A program made the position numbers and the translations under genes. 64,000 nucleotides of DNA, taken from Streptomyces smyrnaeus (lineage in GTDB: Bacteria; Actinomycetota; Actinomycetes; Streptomycetales; Streptomycetaceae). The stretch's first letter is position 1, and the number at the start of each line of letters is the position of its first letter. Shown in pieces: positions 54,501 through 61,425 of this stretch. The stretch is taken from assembly GCF_017676345.1 (NCBI RefSeq), contig NZ_JAFFZM010000013.1, positions 1-64,000 of the forward strand, in the 5' to 3' direction. Below the pieces are notes generated by a model. It worked only from the letters and a program-made list of their open reading frames with translations, was not told the DNA's origin and did no database searches.

Positions 54501-56276
54501 GAGGCGGCTTCGGCCGAGCTGCGGACCTTCCTCCGCGAGCGACTCCCCGACCACATGGTGCCGGCAGCATTCGTGCGGCTGGACGCGTTGCCGTTGACGC
54601 AGAACGGGAAGCTGGACCGAGCCGCGCTGCCCGCACCGGACGCCACCGCTGCTGCAGGGCCGAGTCGCAGTTCGTGCACGCCAAAAGAGCAGGTGCTGTG
54701 CGAGCTGTTCGCCGAGGTGCTGGGGGTGTCCGACGTCGGCGTCGACGACGACTTCTTCGCCCTTGGCGGTCACTCTCTGCTCGCGACCCGTTTGACCAGC
54801 CGCATCCGAGCCACGCTCGGTGCGGAGCTCACCGTGCGCGCACTGTTCGAAGCTCCCACCGTCGCCGATCTGGCGGCGCGCCTCGACGGCGGCACGCAGC
54901 CCGCGCGCAGCCCGCTGACCCCCATGCCGCATCCCGGCAGGGTGCCGCTGTCGTCGGGGCAGCAGTTGATGCTGCTGCTGCACCGCTTGGAGGGGCCCAG
55001 CCCCACGTTCAACATCCCCTTGGCACTGCGCATGACCGGTCGGCTCGACAAGGAAGCACTGGAGCGGGCCCTGGCCGATGTGGTGACCCGGCACGAACCC
55101 CTGCGCACCGTGTTCCCCGACGCCGGCGGTGAGCCCTTCCAGGACGTACTCGACGCGGAAGTGGCCCGGCCCCGACTGCATATGACCGCAGTCGGTGATA
55201 AGGAGCTGCCGGAACGGCTGACGGAAGCCTCCCGCTACGCATTCGATCTGGCCACCGAACCGCAGCTGCGCGCGGAACTCTTCGCTCTCGGGCCGACAGA
55301 GCACGTGCTGCTGATCGTCGTCCACCACATCGCAGCCGACGGCTGGTCGATGGCACCGCTGACCCGGGACCTGACGACCGCCTACATCGCCCGGAGCCGG
55401 GGCGAGGAGCCGGTATGGGACCCGCTGCCGGTGCGGTATGCCGACTACACGCTGTGGCATCGGCAGTTGCTGGGGGATCCCGCCGACCCCGGCAGCCTTC
55501 GCAATCGCCAGCTCGCCCACTGGGCGCGCGAGTTGAGCGGGATGCCCGACGAACTGAAGCTTCCGTTCGACAGGTCCCGTCCCGCCGCCGTCTCGCATCG
55601 CGGTGCCTACGCCCTGGTCCGGATCGACGCGGAGGTGCATACGGCTCTCACAAAGCTGGCGCGCCGGTCCGGCGCCAGCCTGTTCATGGTGCTGCACGCG
55701 GGTCTGGCCGCCCTGCTGACCAAACTCGGCGCAGGCACCGACATCCCCGTGGCCTCCCCTGTCGCCGGGCGCACCGACCAGGCGCTCGATGACCTCGTCG
55801 GCTACTTCGTCAACATCCTCGTTCTGCGGAGCGACACCTCCGGTGATCCGACCTTCACCCAACTCGTCGAGCAGGTCCGCGATACGGCACTGGCTGCCTA
55901 CGCCCACCAGGATGTGCCCTTCGATCATCTGGTGGCGGGGGACGACCCCGCACGATCCCTCTCCCAACGCCCCCTCTACCAGGTCATGCTCATCCTGCAG
56001 AACCTGCCGGAAGACCGGTTCGAGCCGCCAGGGTTGCAGGTGCGGGAAGTCCCCGTGGACGCCGGAACCGCGCACGAGGACATCTCCATCGGGCTGACCG
56101 AACGCCGCAGTGCAGACGGCACCCCCGCCGGTCTGGAAGGAATGATCAAATTCAGCACCGATGTGTTCGAACGCCAGACGATCGAGGACTTCTTCGCGTG
56201 CTGGGTACGGCTGTTGGCGGCCGCTGCAGAGGCTCCGGACCAACCGCTGAGCCACCTTGATGCACCCTCGCCCTGA
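48561..56276 (+). CDS. Dimodular NRPS with terminal condensation domain (C-A-T-C-A-T-C)
   Basis: A 2571-residue NRPS. C1 is at about 30-490 with H159-H160-A-V-M-D164-S165 (Gly of HHxxxDG replaced by Ser). A1 is at about 495-960 ('YTSGSTGRPKG' near 627), and T1 has Ser about 1004 in 'LGGHSL'. C2 has HHIAADG near 1186; A2 has 'YTSGTTGEPKG' near 1676; T2 has Ser about 2072. C3 has HHIAADG near 2255, after which the protein ends. No epimerase, thioesterase or reductase is present. Pocket residues I read: A1 D-A-S-T-V-A-A-V-C-K, like codes reported for Tyr/Phe; A2 D-A-A-D-V-G-M-V-D-K, with Asp at 278 and 331 positions suggesting a basic residue such as Arg. The TTG start follows AGGAGGG by 7 bases. 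The end 'LSHLDAPSP' falls exactly where the other C-A linkers begin ('VDLLSADER'). Confidence 0.93.
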   Translation: MSRHELAAVEDDPASVAQYQPDPSAEVLPLTAAQREIWLSEQHAPQAGVALRVGEYLEIRGPVDPAVFEAALRQVVAETDALRARLVLGDDGPVQTLEAELPWSLSVVDVGDEPDPEAAARGWIAQDLARPMELAEGPLFSFALLKLAPDRFWWSHMYHHAVMDSFGRSLVARRTAEVYTALARGRGIGRSPFGPLSVLVRADQKYRESPECVEDREYWARQLAGWQRAATIPPRLGFAAAEHGVPGTEQPSHHPAPGTARTTEVHPFLCPRALRAAARRAGITQSRFVIAAVALYIHRLTGVRDVVVGLAVSGRPDHTSRATPGMLANGVPLRLTVRPDMSLDSLLAQVDDRVKEAVAHQRYRGEDLHRELGLPRDDGTAFSPVVNLMGFPYDFTFDGHRCTAHQTSAGLFADLMIAVWDRRDDEGPQLQLRGAPEVYDDAALADHQRRLLRLLADLAECDPGLPVGTVDLLSADERQRLIGDGKAPVRGAPAVPVPALFEEQVRSTPGAVAVCAADTALTYGELNARANRFAHALIARGIGAEDVVALALPRGQELVTAILGVLKAGAAYLPVDPAYPAARVEYLLTDARPTLVIDDPRTVAELAQGRPDTDPGIPVDPLHPAYVIYTSGSTGRPKGVVVTHTGVGNLVAAQTERFAIDADSRVLQFAPPSFDASVSELFTALLTGATLVLPPTADPVAALTDPDVSITHATVPPSALAAVDETQASVSTLVVAGEACPASLVERWSVNHRMVNAYGPTEATVCATMSEPLTPAHTPPPIGTPIPATRVHVLDSALRPTPPGAVGELYITGVGLARGYLRRPGMTAERFVADPFGPPGSRMYRTGDLARWRSDGLLEFAGRGDQQIKVRGHRVESGEVEAALVGDSDAASATVQVREGRLVAYVVPTSGAEADIASMRDRLRDRLPEYMVPSSFVVLEELPLTPNGKLDRAALPAPVVTTTAATGRPPRTPGEQVLCELFAEVLGVPAVGVDDDFFALGGHSLLATRLSSRIRATLGTDVDLRAVFEAPTVARLSARLHSAAEKYPALTARERPDPVPLSYAQQRLLFLQRMQGPDATYNIPLALRLSGEFDRNALKQALLDVVTRHETLRTVCPEVAGVPRQQIVEARAACPLLPVTEVDEESLPSRLAESAQHVFDLGVEPPLHAELFVVSPTSHVLLLVVHHIAADGWSMTPLARDLSTAYAARRRGEEPGWAPLPVQYADYTLWQRQLLGDTAGPDSLLSRQLAYWTRALAGLPDETTLPTDRPRPAVASHRGARVPLGIDAELHTALTELARDSGASLFMVLHAGLAALLTKLGAGDDIPVGSPIAGRTDQALDDLVGFFVNTLVLRTDTSGAPTFRQLLERVRETSLAAFAHQEVPFDHLVEAINPARSPSRHPLFQVMLSIHTDEADAFSLPGLETTAAPVATPTAKFDLDIVVSEQRSGDGECLGLTGAIVYATDLFDHATVRDIAVRWTRLLEAAVQHPDRPISHIDVLSADERHRALGGTSDETVTRGPARTLPDLFREQVSTAPDSVAVVAGGTALTYGDLNVRANRLAHALTARGVGVEDIVALALPRSADLVVAILAVLKSGAAYLPLDPDHPSARRTGMLDDARPVLLLSDAATVDAVDSEFRLPHLLLDAPETARELAAQSEADPVTGLLPDHPAYVIYTSGTTGEPKGVVARHAGVAETVAQYGAQVFTPAAERAGRARLRVALTASVSFDASWAQLAALMTGHELHVADGATYTDGERFTAWLLRHRIDSVDVTPSYMRVLIDHGLFTSERWRPSVAVLGGEALPERLWQELRAVEGLAAHNMYGPTECTVDAVRARLDDAATPVLGLPVAGARAYVLDGALRPVPPGVIGELYVAGAGLARGYLHRPGPTAARFVADPYGPPGTRMYRTGDLCRRRPERWLEFAGRVDDQVKVRGHRIEPGEIETVLTLHPQVAQAAVIAREDRPGDVRLAAYTVPAPGAEAASAELRTFLRERLPDHMVPAAFVRLDALPLTQNGKLDRAALPAPDATAAAGPSRSSCTPKEQVLCELFAEVLGVSDVGVDDDFFALGGHSLLATRLTSRIRATLGAELTVRALFEAPTVADLAARLDGGTQPARSPLTPMPHPGRVPLSSGQQLMLLLHRLEGPSPTFNIPLALRMTGRLDKEALERALADVVTRHEPLRTVFPDAGGEPFQDVLDAEVARPRLHMTAVGDKELPERLTEASRYAFDLATEPQLRAELFALGPTEHVLLIVVHHIAADGWSMAPLTRDLTTAYIARSRGEEPVWDPLPVRYADYTLWHRQLLGDPADPGSLRNRQLAHWARELSGMPDELKLPFDRSRPAAVSHRGAYALVRIDAEVHTALTKLARRSGASLFMVLHAGLAALLTKLGAGTDIPVASPVAGRTDQALDDLVGYFVNILVLRSDTSGDPTFTQLVEQVRDTALAAYAHQDVPFDHLVAGDDPARSLSQRPLYQVMLILQNLPEDRFEPPGLQVREVPVDAGTAHEDISIGLTERRSADGTPAGLEGMIKFSTDVFERQTIEDFFACWVRLLAAAAEAPDQPLSHLDAPSP
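51480..56000 (+). repeat. Intragenic duplication of T-C units in the NRPS
   Basis: The T1-C2 stretch (from 51480) and the T2-C3 stretch (from 54684) are near-identical over long runs, 3.2 kb apart in direct orientation. For example, EQVLCELFAEVLGV and GASLFMVLHAGLAALLTKLG are shared. The DNA identity makes recombination or assembly collapse possible here. Confidence 0.7.
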
Positions 56277-56284
56277 AGAGCGGC

Positions 56285-56301
56285 GGGAACGGCCGGTTCC
56301 C
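56285..56301 (+). terminator. Hairpin just after NRPS stop
   Basis: GGGAAC-GGCCG-GTTCCC is a 6-bp stem with a 5-base loop, eight bases after the NRPS stop codon. If active it would separate NRPS transcription from the decarboxylase gene. Confidence 0.4.
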
Positions 56302-56636
56302 TGCGGGCGCTCGGGGGGCCTTGCCCGTCGCCCGGGTTGAACTCGACGCCCCGCAGGTCGCAGATGTGGCCCATCCGCCGCGTCCGTGGCCTGCACCCCG
56401 TGCAGCACTCACCATGCCCTTGGCCGTGCGCCTGGCTTCCAGCAGTGAGCTCTTCGCACCCGCCGCTGAGCCGGGGCGCGGTCGCTCGGCCGCCGTGCGA
56501 CGCCGATGAAGAGGCGCCCGGGAACCGGCTGCCTGCCGCCCGGCCGTGCGGGACCCGACCCACAGCAGTGACCACTGAACCCACCCATGTCCGGCCCTGC
56601 ATTCCGCGATCCGGCGCTGACCCGAGGAACCTGAAG
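56302..56636. other. Spacer between NRPS and decarboxylase genes
   Basis: About 335 bases with no supported gene. The open frame leading into the decarboxylase has Pro/Arg/Ser-rich composition without coding character. No A-domain or thioesterase remnant is seen in the NRPS frame or the others, so there is no sign that a further module was lost recently. Confidence 0.5.
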
Positions 56637-57902
56637 TTGAGCGTACTGTCGCACTCGAACCTGAGTATCGGCGAGAAGCCCTGTCCCGTCGACGAGACCG
56701 CGTCGGCGCTGCTGGAGGTGTCCCGACAGCTGTCGCAAGCGAGGGAGAACCACCTGGGCTTCCCCGGCAACATGGCCTTCGACGACTCCGACAGCGGGCA
56801 TCTGCTGGCTGCTCTCACCAACAACGTCGGCGACCCCGACAGCGAGGACGCCTCGGGGGTCCACACCAAGGACTTCGAGCGGGAGGTCATCGCCTGGTTC
56901 ACCGAGCTGGCCCAGGGCGATCCGGTCACCACGTACGGATATGTGACCACCGGTGGCAGCGAAGGCGTCACTTTCGGGCTGTACGTGGGACGCCAGCAGT
57001 TCGAGCACGCGCCTCTGTACGCCTCCTCGCAGGCGCATTACAGCGTGCGCAAAGCGGCCGAACTGCTGCGGATGCGACTGGTCTCCGTGCCCTGCGGGCC
57101 GGACGGGACCATGGACGCGGAGGCGCTGGGCGCACTGTGCCGGGCCCAACGCCGTGAGGACGCCGCGGCCGGACGCTCGCCCCGGGGCGCGGTGGTGCTC
57201 GCCACGGCCGGGACGACCATGGGTGGAGCGTACGACGACGTCCCGGCGCTCCGGGAGGCAGCCGGCGCGGCGGGGCCCTGCTATGTGCACAGCGACGCGG
57301 CGCTGGGCGGCGTCGTGGCGGCCTTCAGTTCTCCGCGGCCCCCCTGGAACTTCCGGGACGGCGCGGACAGCGTCTCGGTGAGCGGTCACAAGTTTCTCGG
57401 CGCCCCCGTGCCGTGCGGCATCGTGCTGGCCCGGCGGAGTCTGCTGCCGAGCTCTCCGGTGGGCGAGTATGTGGGCGCCCGTGACCACACGTTGGCCTGC
57501 TCCCGCAGTGGGCTGGCTGCTGTGCTGCTGTGGAAGCGGCTGCGCCAGTTGGGCACCTCGGGGTTGCGCTGTCTGGTGCACCGCTGCCAGGACACCGCCG
57601 AGTACGCGAAGGTGTCGCTGGCCGCCGTGGGGGCGCGCCCGCAGCGGCAGCCGCACGCGCTTGCGGTCACGTTCGACCGGCCACCGGAGGAGGTGCGCCG
57701 ACGCTGGCGTCTTACGGTCGAGGGGCAGCGGGCGCAGTTGATCGCCATGCCGCACGTGACGCGCCGCGTTGTCGACGAGTTGTGCGCGGATTGGTTGCCG
57801 GCGGGTGAGCGGCTGCCCTTACCGCCCCGCCGGGTGGTCGCGGCACGGCACGAGCCTGCCCACCGGTCCGAATCTGCCGCGGGGCAGTACGGGAAGAGTT
57901 GA
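56637..57902 (+). CDS. Histidine-decarboxylase-like PLP enzyme (group II)
   Basis: A 421-residue fold-type I decarboxylase. The match to bacterial histidine decarboxylases is close in pattern: 'YGYVTTGGSEGVTFGLYVGR', 'SQAHYSVRKAAELLRM', 'LATAGTTMGGAYDDVPAL', 'YVHSDAALGGVVAAF', and 'ADSVSVSGHKFLGAPVPCG' with PLP lysine K252. The TTG start at 56637 follows GAGGAA by 8 bases; GTG 56568 is an upstream alternative. It would release an amine (histamine if specificity holds). It lies 360 bp after an NRPS that ends in a free C domain, so the amine may be the chain-releasing nucleophile. Confidence 0.85.
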   Translation: MSVLSHSNLSIGEKPCPVDETASALLEVSRQLSQARENHLGFPGNMAFDDSDSGHLLAALTNNVGDPDSEDASGVHTKDFEREVIAWFTELAQGDPVTTYGYVTTGGSEGVTFGLYVGRQQFEHAPLYASSQAHYSVRKAAELLRMRLVSVPCGPDGTMDAEALGALCRAQRREDAAAGRSPRGAVVLATAGTTMGGAYDDVPALREAAGAAGPCYVHSDAALGGVVAAFSSPRPPWNFRDGADSVSVSGHKFLGAPVPCGIVLARRSLLPSSPVGEYVGARDHTLACSRSGLAAVLLWKRLRQLGTSGLRCLVHRCQDTAEYAKVSLAAVGARPQRQPHALAVTFDRPPEEVRRRWRLTVEGQRAQLIAMPHVTRRVVDELCADWLPAGERLPLPPRRVVAARHEPAHRSESAAGQYGKS

Positions 57903-57922
57903 GCCCGATCGCCGAGACGCCC

Positions 57923-57944
57923 CGGCAGGTGTGGTGGCCTGCCG
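57923..57944 (+). terminator. Hairpin after decarboxylase gene
   Basis: CGGCAGG and CCTGCCG form a 7-bp stem with an 8-base loop 21 bases past the stop, in the convergent gap before the MBL-fold gene. Confidence 0.5.
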
Positions 57945-58104
57945 CCCGGGAACGGCGGCCTCGCGCCCGACGGCACGTGCGTGCGGCCGGCGGAGGCCGT
58001 CGCCGCCATGCGGGCGCGTCGTCGACAGCCGTTACATGGAGGCATGGGCGCGGTGATGCGGCACGTCGCCCGGTTCAGTGGCGGAGCCACCAGGCGGTCG
58101 TCCC

Positions 58105-58989
58105 TTACCGTGCGTGGTCCAAGGGGTGCCAGGCGGCGCCGTCGCCGTCCCGCTCGACCTGCCCGAACACCACATCGGCGAAGTGGATACCGAAGCCGAT
58201 CGTGTCGGGTTCCGCCAGCTCGTCGACGAGTTGGCTGCGGTGTGCGGCGGCCTGGACAGGGTCATGGTCGAAGGTGGTGGACCATTCGGGGTGGTCGACC
58301 TGGATCGGGGAGTGCAGGGCGTCTCCGAAGGCGATCAGCCGCTGCCCGCCCGCGGTGATCACGTACTCGGCGTGTCCGGGGGAGTGGCCGGCGGCGCTCC
58401 GCATCCGTACGCCGGGGAAGATCTCCTGGCTGTCCGCCACCGTGCGGATGTGCGGCGCCAGCCCGGTGACCTCCTTCGTCTCCAGCAGGTCACGCCGGGC
58501 CCACTCCGGTTCGGACACCAGATAGTCCGCGTGGGCGAATGCGGGCCGGCCGGTGCCAGGTGCGGGGTGCCAGGCCCAACCGGTGTGGTCGGGGTGCAGA
58601 TGAGTAATGGCCACCGCCTCGATCTGCTCGGGCCCGCGGCCGAGTTCGGCCAGGCTGTCCAGGAGCGCGCCCCCGTGGATCGCGCCGCGCGGGCCGTCCG
58701 GTGCGGGCGGCCAGGACTGCGGCCCGAACCCCGCGTCGATCAGCAGTGCGCGGTCGCCGTTCTCCACCAGCAGGCCGCCGATGCTTGCTACAAGATTGCC
58801 GGACTCGTCCAGGTACTCCGGGTGGTCGGCCCACACCGTGCCATGGGCGGTGTCGGGGAGCAGATCGCGTGGTCGCAGCCGCACCGCCCCGTCGGGCACG
58901 TAGGACACTCTCGTGTCGCCCAGCTGCAGCGAACGGATCCCAGCCGGCCGCCGCAGCCGCTCAGTCCGGTCGATCGCCGAGTACGTCAT
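58105..58989 (-). CDS. MBL-fold metallo-hydrolase
   Basis: A 294-residue metallo-beta-lactamase-fold protein. The zinc motif is 'ITHLHPDHTGW' (HxHxDH near residue 130), with further ligands in 'SAAGHSPGHAEYV', 'IAFGDALHSPIQ' and a late His. It resembles quorum-quenching lactonases and related esterases. ATG 58989 follows AAGGAGAG. It diverges from a MarR gene over an AT-rich 130-bp region, the classical layout for a ligand-inducible detoxifying hydrolase. Substrate unknown. Confidence 0.87.
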   Translation of the reverse strand: MTYSAIDRTERLRRPAGIRSLQLGDTRVSYVPDGAVRLRPRDLLPDTAHGTVWADHPEYLDESGNLVASIGGLLVENGDRALLIDAGFGPQSWPPAPDGPRGAIHGGALLDSLAELGRGPEQIEAVAITHLHPDHTGWAWHPAPGTGRPAFAHADYLVSEPEWARRDLLETKEVTGLAPHIRTVADSQEIFPGVRMRSAAGHSPGHAEYVITAGGQRLIAFGDALHSPIQVDHPEWSTTFDHDPVQAAAHRSQLVDELAEPDTIGFGIHFADVVFGQVERDGDGAAWHPLDHAR

Positions 58990-59054
58990 GGTCCATCTCT
59001 CCTTCTGCAGGTGGGTCGTTGCCGGGTTCCTCGGAGCGTCGGGACGACCATAAG

Positions 59055-59098
59055 CATCAAGTTAGAACTATGCAAGCTCAAAATATTCTCGCTTGATG
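59055..59098. promoter_or_regulatory. Divergent MarR/MBL promoter with inverted repeat
   Basis: CATCAAG (59055-59061) and CTTGATG (59092-59098) form a 7-bp inverted repeat flanking a strongly AT-rich 30-bp core that includes AATATT as a possible -10. It lies between the divergent genes and is the likely MarR operator. Confidence 0.5.
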
Positions 59099-59118
59099 GA
59101 CTTGCTAGGATGGGATCC

Positions 59119-59547
59119 ATGACGACGCCCCCGGAGCCGCCCGCCATCGCCGAGCGCGAGCTGTGCGGGCTGGTGAACGGATTGGCCCAGCGCATCGCCG
59201 ACCACGTACGTCAACGCGCCGTCACCCTCGGCTTCACCGCCGCCCAGGCCACCGCGCTTCGGGAAATGACCGGACCGATGACCATGCGCGAGCTCGCCGA
59301 ACGCATGAGCTGCGAGCCCTCCAACGCCACCTTCGTCATCGACAAGCTCGAAAAGCAGGGCCTGGTCGAGCGCCGCGCTCACCCCACCGATCGCCGCGCC
59401 AAGCACCTGGTCCTCACCCCGCAAGGCGGCTCCGCCCGCGAGCAGCTCCTCGAACTCCTCGCCCAGGACTCTCCACTGGCCGGCCTCAGCCCCGAACAGC
59501 AGCGCGCCCTTCAGGGCCTCCTGGAGCAAGCAGTCGCCCGTCCGTGA
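59119..59547 (+). CDS. MarR-family transcriptional regulator
   Basis: A 142-residue MarR protein with the winged helix 'TMRELAERMSCEPSNATFVI', 'DKLEKQGLVERRAHPTDRRA' (wing with the D-R-R string) and flanking dimer helices. ATG 59119 follows AGGATGGGA; ATG 59110 is an in-frame alternative. It probably represses itself and the divergent MBL-fold gene until a ligand binds. Confidence 0.9.
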   Translation: MTTPPEPPAIAERELCGLVNGLAQRIADHVRQRAVTLGFTAAQATALREMTGPMTMRELAERMSCEPSNATFVIDKLEKQGLVERRAHPTDRRAKHLVLTPQGGSAREQLLELLAQDSPLAGLSPEQQRALQGLLEQAVARP

Positions 59548-59603
59548 CCAACGCCGGCCAAGAGGCCAACCCGGCCGCAGGGCTGCGGCGAACCGCGGGG
59601 CGA

Positions 59604-59630
59604 GCAGGTCGACGTCGGACGCCGACCTGC
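59604..59630. terminator. Bidirectional hairpin between convergent genes
   Basis: GCAGGTCG and CGACCTGC form an 8-bp stem with an 11-base loop in the 155-bp gap between the convergent marR and DUF5701-like genes. Confidence 0.55.
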
Positions 59631-59702
59631 CGGATGCGCCGACGCCGCAGGCACCCCGGCGGCGCGGCGCGTACCTCTCCGTCGGGCCACTCCGGTGACC
59701 CG

Positions 59703-60374
59703 CTACGAAACACCCGCTGAGGATGACCCCCGGCGGTCACCGGCCGAGGCCATGCCGAGCCAGGTGTGCGGGTTGCGTTCCCAGCACCAGCCGAGTTTGG
59801 GGGCGTGCTGGCTGATCCAGATCGCCGGGACACGGCGGTCGCCGGAACGGGAGCCGCCGAGGGAGAAGCACTTGTTCTTGACCAGGATCTCGGGGGAGTG
59901 CGTGATCATCGCGATCCCCTCCTCGATGGTGAGCAGGGTCCGGCCCCTGGCGGCGATGGTGTCCATGGCGTCGTTGGGCACCGCGCCGCAGAACTCCTCG
60001 CCGCGTTCGATGTCGAACAGGAGGTAGGCCGACTGGTTCGGGAGCTCGGTCTCCTTGGTGGCGACGAAGCGTTCGAGCGCGCCGGGTTCGAAGGAGCGGT
60101 CGACGAACCCGGGCTTGGTCTTTCCGGCCAGGGTGGTGCGCGGCATCATCTGCTCGATCGCGACGAGGTGCCGGGTGACCACCAGCAGGAACGGCAGCCG
60201 ACCGGTGTCCGGCTCGTAGGTGTCTTGCCGGTCGGTGACGAGTTCACGCAGGGGCGCGACCTCAGCGGTGAACTGTTCCTCCGTCAGACCGGCCATCGCC
60301 GGGTAGTCCCGCTCGATGAGATTTCGGACCTGTCGGTCGAACTCGGTACCAGAGTCGATGGCGGTGCTTGTCAA
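59703..60374 (-). CDS. DUF5701-like protein of unknown function
   Basis: A 223-residue soluble protein. Recognisable strings are 'EFDRQVRNLIERDYPAMAGL', 'LPFLLVVTRHLVAIEQMMPR', 'YLLFDIERGEEFCGAVPNDA' and 'AIWISQHAPKLGWCWERNPH'. I recall this pattern as the actinobacterial DUF5701 group, with no known activity. TTG 60374 follows GAGAGGA. It lies 157 bp downstream of vgb on the same strand and may or may not share its transcript. Confidence 0.65.
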   Translation of the reverse strand: MTSTAIDSGTEFDRQVRNLIERDYPAMAGLTEEQFTAEVAPLRELVTDRQDTYEPDTGRLPFLLVVTRHLVAIEQMMPRTTLAGKTKPGFVDRSFEPGALERFVATKETELPNQSAYLLFDIERGEEFCGAVPNDAMDTIAARGRTLLTIEEGIAMITHSPEILVKNKCFSLGGSRSGDRRVPAIWISQHAPKLGWCWERNPHTWLGMASAGDRRGSSSAGVS

Positions 60375-60531
60375 GGTGGGTCCTCTCGGATCGCTCGGTC
60401 GATGAGCAGCAGTACAGGGGCAGGGTCCGGTACACGGGCAGGGAGTCACTGCGCGGGCACGGACCGGGTTCCGGGACGTGGCCGTTCGAACAGGTCGTCG
60501 ATCAGGTAGACGTCATGGGCAGAGAGAGGGG

Positions 60532-61425
60532 TCAGGCGCGGTGCCGCTGTCGGGTGAGGCGCGCGAGGGCACCGCTTTCCAGCGCCGTCCACACGGCACC
60601 GTCCGGCCCGAGGGTGATGCCGTGCGGCTCCGAGCCGGCTGCGGACAGGTCGTGCACCTCGATCACGCCGTCGACGGTGACGGAGCCGACGCGGTTGCCT
60701 CCCCACTCGGTGAACCACAGGGCACCGTCGGTGCCCGGAGTGATGGCATGGGGTCTACCGGCCGGGTCGGGCAACGAGAACTCGGTCACCTGCCCGTCGA
60801 CGGTGATCCTGCCGATCTGCCCGGTGGCGATCGCCACGAACCACAGTGCGCCGTCTTGAGCCGTGGTGATGCCGACCGGGGCTGCTGCCGGGGTGGGCAG
60901 CGGATGAACGGCGATCGTTCCGTCGGTGCCGATCCGCCCGATGGCGTTGGCCTGATTCATGGTGAACCACATCCCCCCGTCGAGTCCGGCACTGATCGCG
61001 GAGGGGAACGCACCGGTGACCGGGAGCGCGAATTCGGTGACCTTCCCGTCGGTGGTGATGCGGCCGATACGGTCGGCGGCGGTCTGGGTGAACCACAGTG
61101 CGCCGTCGGGCCCGGCGGCGATGCCGTACGGTCCACAATCGGGGGTGGGCAGGGGGAACTCGGTGACGTGCCCGGCAGTGCTGATCCGCCCGACGTGGTG
61201 CGCCTTGTAAGCGGTGAACCAGAGCGCCCCGTCGGGCCCGGTGGTGATGATCGTGGGCCCGCACTCCGGATCGAGCTGGTGGTATGTGGCCTCCCGGCCG
61301 GGGACCAGCCGGCCGATCCGGCCATCGCGGACCATGGTGAACCACAGCGCGCCGTCCGGCCCGGTGGTGAGCGCGTACGGCCCGCCGTCCGCCACCGGGT
61401 ACTTGTGTAGCGATACCTGGGTCAC
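60532..61425 (-). CDS. vgb: Virginiamycin B lyase (streptogramin B lyase)
   Basis: A 297-residue seven-bladed beta-propeller, close to the 299-residue staphylococcal Vgb. The repeat 'GPDGALWFT' recurs in nearly every blade (for example 'TTGPDGALWFTMVRDGRIGR'). The active-site region residues expected for Vgb, His in 'GRPHAIT' and Glu-His in 'GSEPHGIT', are present. It linearises type B streptogramins by cleaving the ester (thiol-free elimination). GTG 61425 overlaps the vat stop (GTGA) behind GGGGAG. Some Vgb-like propellers lack this activity, so resistance is inferred. Confidence 0.85.
   Translation of the reverse strand: MTQVSLHKYPVADGGPYALTTGPDGALWFTMVRDGRIGRLVPGREATYHQLDPECGPTIITTGPDGALWFTAYKAHHVGRISTAGHVTEFPLPTPDCGPYGIAAGPDGALWFTQTAADRIGRITTDGKVTEFALPVTGAFPSAISAGLDGGMWFTMNQANAIGRIGTDGTIAVHPLPTPAAAPVGITTAQDGALWFVAIATGQIGRITVDGQVTEFSLPDPAGRPHAITPGTDGALWFTEWGGNRVGSVTVDGVIEVHDLSAAGSEPHGITLGPDGAVWTALESGALARLTRQRHRA

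Noticed and set aside
52749..56408. A 1200-codon minus-strand open frame antisense to the NRPS.
   Set aside because: Composition mirrors the NRPS codons and no family motif is seen.
56277..56636. A lost thioesterase or adenylation domain after the terminal C domain.
   Set aside because: No motif of either type in any frame of the spacer.
60532..61425. The beta-propeller as a generic SMP-30/gluconolactonase.
   Set aside because: Length, blade repeat, conserved His and Glu-His region and tight linkage to vat fit Vgb better.
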